Source: Lachnospiraceae bacterium
Lineage (GTDB): Bacteria > Bacillota > Clostridia > Lachnospirales > Lachnospiraceae
Length of the DNA stretch: 64,000 bases
Direction: 5' to 3'
Assembly (NCBI GenBank): GCA_017427775.1
Contig: JAFRSD010000015.1
Coordinates: 62,001-126,000 of the forward strand
In this document: piece after piece, positions 62,626-64,000 of the stretch
Layout: the number at the start of each line of letters is the position of its first letter
How positions within the stretch are numbered: position 1 is the stretch's first letter
The notes under the pieces: generated by a model
Databases searched by the model: none
What the model saw: only the letters and a program-made list of their open reading frames with translations
What the model was told of the DNA's origin: nothing
Position numbers and translations under genes: made by a program

Positions 62626-62997
62626 TCAAATACTCTTAGAATCCCGGACCCACTGCAACTGCTGGTTAAGCGCTGCGAAGCGGTCCGAGATAGTCTGGAG
62701 CAAGACCTGTAACTCGACCGTCGGTGGAACAAGCGTATCTGCGTGAAGTCCGAAGACCGTCTCTGCCGTCTCCCGGTCCATGTCCATAAGCCTCCATACC
62801 GGAACCTTCAGTACGCGTACGATAGCTTCCATGTGGATCACGGTCGGACACTGGTGGCCCGCCTCATACCGGCGGATTTGCCGTGCATCTAGCCCTGCTT
62901 CTTCCGCAAGCCGGTCCTGGGTATAACCAAGCTCGGTCCGGATGAACTTAAGGCGCTTGCCGAAACTCTCTATTGAGAATGAATACTTACCGTTCAT
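62626..62997 (-). CDS. XRE family transcriptional regulator
   Basis: 123 residues from the ATG at 62997, which follows GGGAG. The helix-turn-helix is LKFIRTELGYTQDRLAEEAG and the following ARQIRRYEAGHQCPT (about residues 14-48). A C-terminal region of about 70 residues is partly coiled-coil-like. Probably a regulator of the integrative element. It lies between the WYL regulator gene and the SHOCT-recombinase unit on the same strand. Confidence 0.9.
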   Translation of the reverse strand: MNGKYSFSIESFGKRLKFIRTELGYTQDRLAEEAGLDARQIRRYEAGHQCPTVIHMEAIVRVLKVPVWRLMDMDRETAETVFGLHADTLVPPTVELQVLLQTISDRFAALNQQLQWVRDSKSI

Positions 62998-63165
62998 TTG
63001 CTCTCCCTTTCTTTCTGTTGCCTCGATCATAGCCGAAAACCGTTCTTTGCACAAGGTCGCGCAAGTCCGCTTTTCCGAAATAGCGGACTTCCTGGTCCTC
63101 CCATCCGAAAAAAATTTTTCGGGTGACCGGTTGCCCTCCGAATTCCCTGGCCTCATCATAGCAAA

Positions 63166-63194
63166 GAGGGTGTCGTACCAGATACGACACCCTC
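63166..63194 (-). terminator. 12-bp perfect hairpin after the WYL regulator gene
   Basis: Arms GAGGGTGTCGTA/TACGACACCCTC (63166-63177 and 63183-63194), loop of 5, located 33 bases after the WYL gene stop. The T run after it on the minus strand is short (TTTG), so termination may be moderate. A second small stem, CCGAAAAA/TTTTTCGG, lies near 63105-63122. Confidence 0.7.
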
Positions 63195-63226
63195 AAAAAA
63201 GTCCCTTGTGAAATTGAACAAAGTTT

Positions 63227-64000
63227 TCAGATTCCATATGTGCGTTTTGCCGAACAGAGAAGATTCCGGATATCCTCCGCCACCTCTTTCGGGGATTCCA
63301 CCCTGATCAGATCCGCATAGGAGGCAAGCACCCGGACCAGGGGCTCTCCCTTCCTGACATCAAACTCCACACGGATTGTGTTTTCATCAATCTCGGCTGT
63401 GGTCTTCGCTGTCCCTCGGCTCATCTTCCACAGTTCCTCCATAATGAACGGCTTATAGGTTACTGCAAGGACCAGTCGGATCGGATCCCCGTCGAAATGC
63501 AATACCGATTCATTCACCTGACGGTGGATCTCTTCCTCCGAACAACTCCCGTAATACTTCTCTGCTTTCTCCGTAATCTCGTTGCTCATAAAAACTCCCA
63601 CCATTCTCTCAACCCGAAAGGTCTTTTTCTTCCCGGCTGTGGCATCGCCGGCATAGAGATAAACCGCATTACTGTCAAAATGGAACCGGTAACAGCTGAT
63701 ATCATACCATTGGCCGTCATGTTTCGGAACCAAACGGAAATGTCTGTCAAAGATTTCGTATTGAAACCGGATCCGTCTATGCTCTTCCATCGCGGTGAGC
63801 ATCACATGCATGTTGAAGTATACATCGCCACGCGGTGTCATACGGTCAAGCCGGACAGAAAATCCCCTCTTCAGTTTCTTCTTTGCTTCTGGATAAAGCT
63901 GCAATGCGATGAGCTCATTAATCCTCTCGATTTCTGTTTCATCCAGAACCTCGGATTGCGCAACCCGCTCGGTCATCATCAGAAAATCCATCGGGGTAAT
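63227..64000 (-). CDS. WYL domain transcriptional regulator (partial, 5' end outside window)
   Basis: The frame runs open to the right edge, giving at least 257 residues. The WYL domain is recognised by the KHDGQWYDISCYR segment, with upstream strands IRFQYEIFD and downstream FRVERMVGVF. A C-terminal extension (about the last 90 residues, LAVTYKPFIMEELWK to the end) is the usual WCX part. The N-terminal DNA-binding domain is beyond the window. Such regulators often bind nucleic acid-type ligands and control defence or mobile elements. Confidence 0.88.
   Translation of the reverse strand: MTPMDFLMMTERVAQSEVLDETEIERINELIALQLYPEAKKKLKRGFSVRLDRMTPRGDVYFNMHVMLTAMEEHRRIRFQYEIFDRHFRLVPKHDGQWYDISCYRFHFDSNAVYLYAGDATAGKKKTFRVERMVGVFMSNEITEKAEKYYGSCSEEEIHRQVNESVLHFDGDPIRLVLAVTYKPFIMEELWKMSRGTAKTTAEIDENTIRVEFDVRKGEPLVRVLASYADLIRVESPKEVAEDIRNLLCSAKRTYGI

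Overview
The window looks like chromosomal DNA of an anaerobic Firmicute of class Clostridia, probably Lachnospiraceae-like. The pointers are two T-box leaders, a TM1266-type hydrogenase regulator, a flavodiiron protein fused to rubredoxin, a BspA-type surface protein with a clostridial C-terminal module, strong AGGAGG ribosome binding sites and sigma-A promoters with 17-bp spacers. GC content is moderate by eye and drops in the 59-62 kb block. No rRNA, tRNA, CRISPR array or insertion sequence was recognised. Most genes lie on the minus strand; parE-parC, tyrS, pilT and the flavodiiron gene are the plus-strand exceptions.

Layout. 0-5 kb: lysA, a small anchored Ig-like protein, then an ABC transporter/DUF1854 set running off the left edge. 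5-10 kb: a ParE/ParC-type topoisomerase pair. 10-17 kb: a large BspA-like surface protein, clpB and a membrane-anchored GH25 lysozyme. 17-24 kb: T-box-controlled tyrS, a hemolysin III homologue, a TM1266 regulator, and a serC-serA-AAA ATPase group. 24-31 kb: a complete trpEGDCFBA operon behind a tryptophan T-box. 31-41 kb: ilvB, capA, orphan pilT, a 5'-nucleotidase with a lipoprotein, a serine hydrolase, a phosphopantetheinyl transferase and a Nudix hydrolase. 41-43 kb: a flavodiiron/flavin reductase/rubredoxin fusion. 43-50 kb: a YD-repeat-like protein, a LuxR-type two-component system and a three-gene ABC exporter with two palindromes upstream. 50-55 kb: a thiamine salvage operon (thiW-thiM-thiE-thiD-cytX-thiN) under a TPP riboswitch. 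55-59 kb: flavodoxin, MBL hydrolase, cyclase, deacetylase, acetyltransferase and TfoX-like genes. 59-64 kb: the end of a probable integrative element with Fic, a large serine recombinase, a small SHOCT-like protein, an XRE regulator and a WYL regulator cut by the right edge.

How it works together. Several amino-acid pathways (Lys, Ser, Trp, part of Ile/Val) sit near each other, and two units are sensed through tRNA charging. The thiamine genes recycle the two halves of thiamine rather than make them. The two-component system probably switches on the adjacent exporter through the palindromes. The Fic gene overlaps the end of the recombinase gene, so the two are translated together and Fic probably travels with the element.

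Nothing here is clearly a new system. The least explained parts are the Fic-recombinase end with the structured stretch at 62.2-62.6 kb, the hairpin-rich insertion in the trp leader, the C-terminal duplication of the BspA-like protein, and the terminator sitting directly on the ribosome binding site of the first ABC gene. All functions are inferred from reading motifs; no database search was run.
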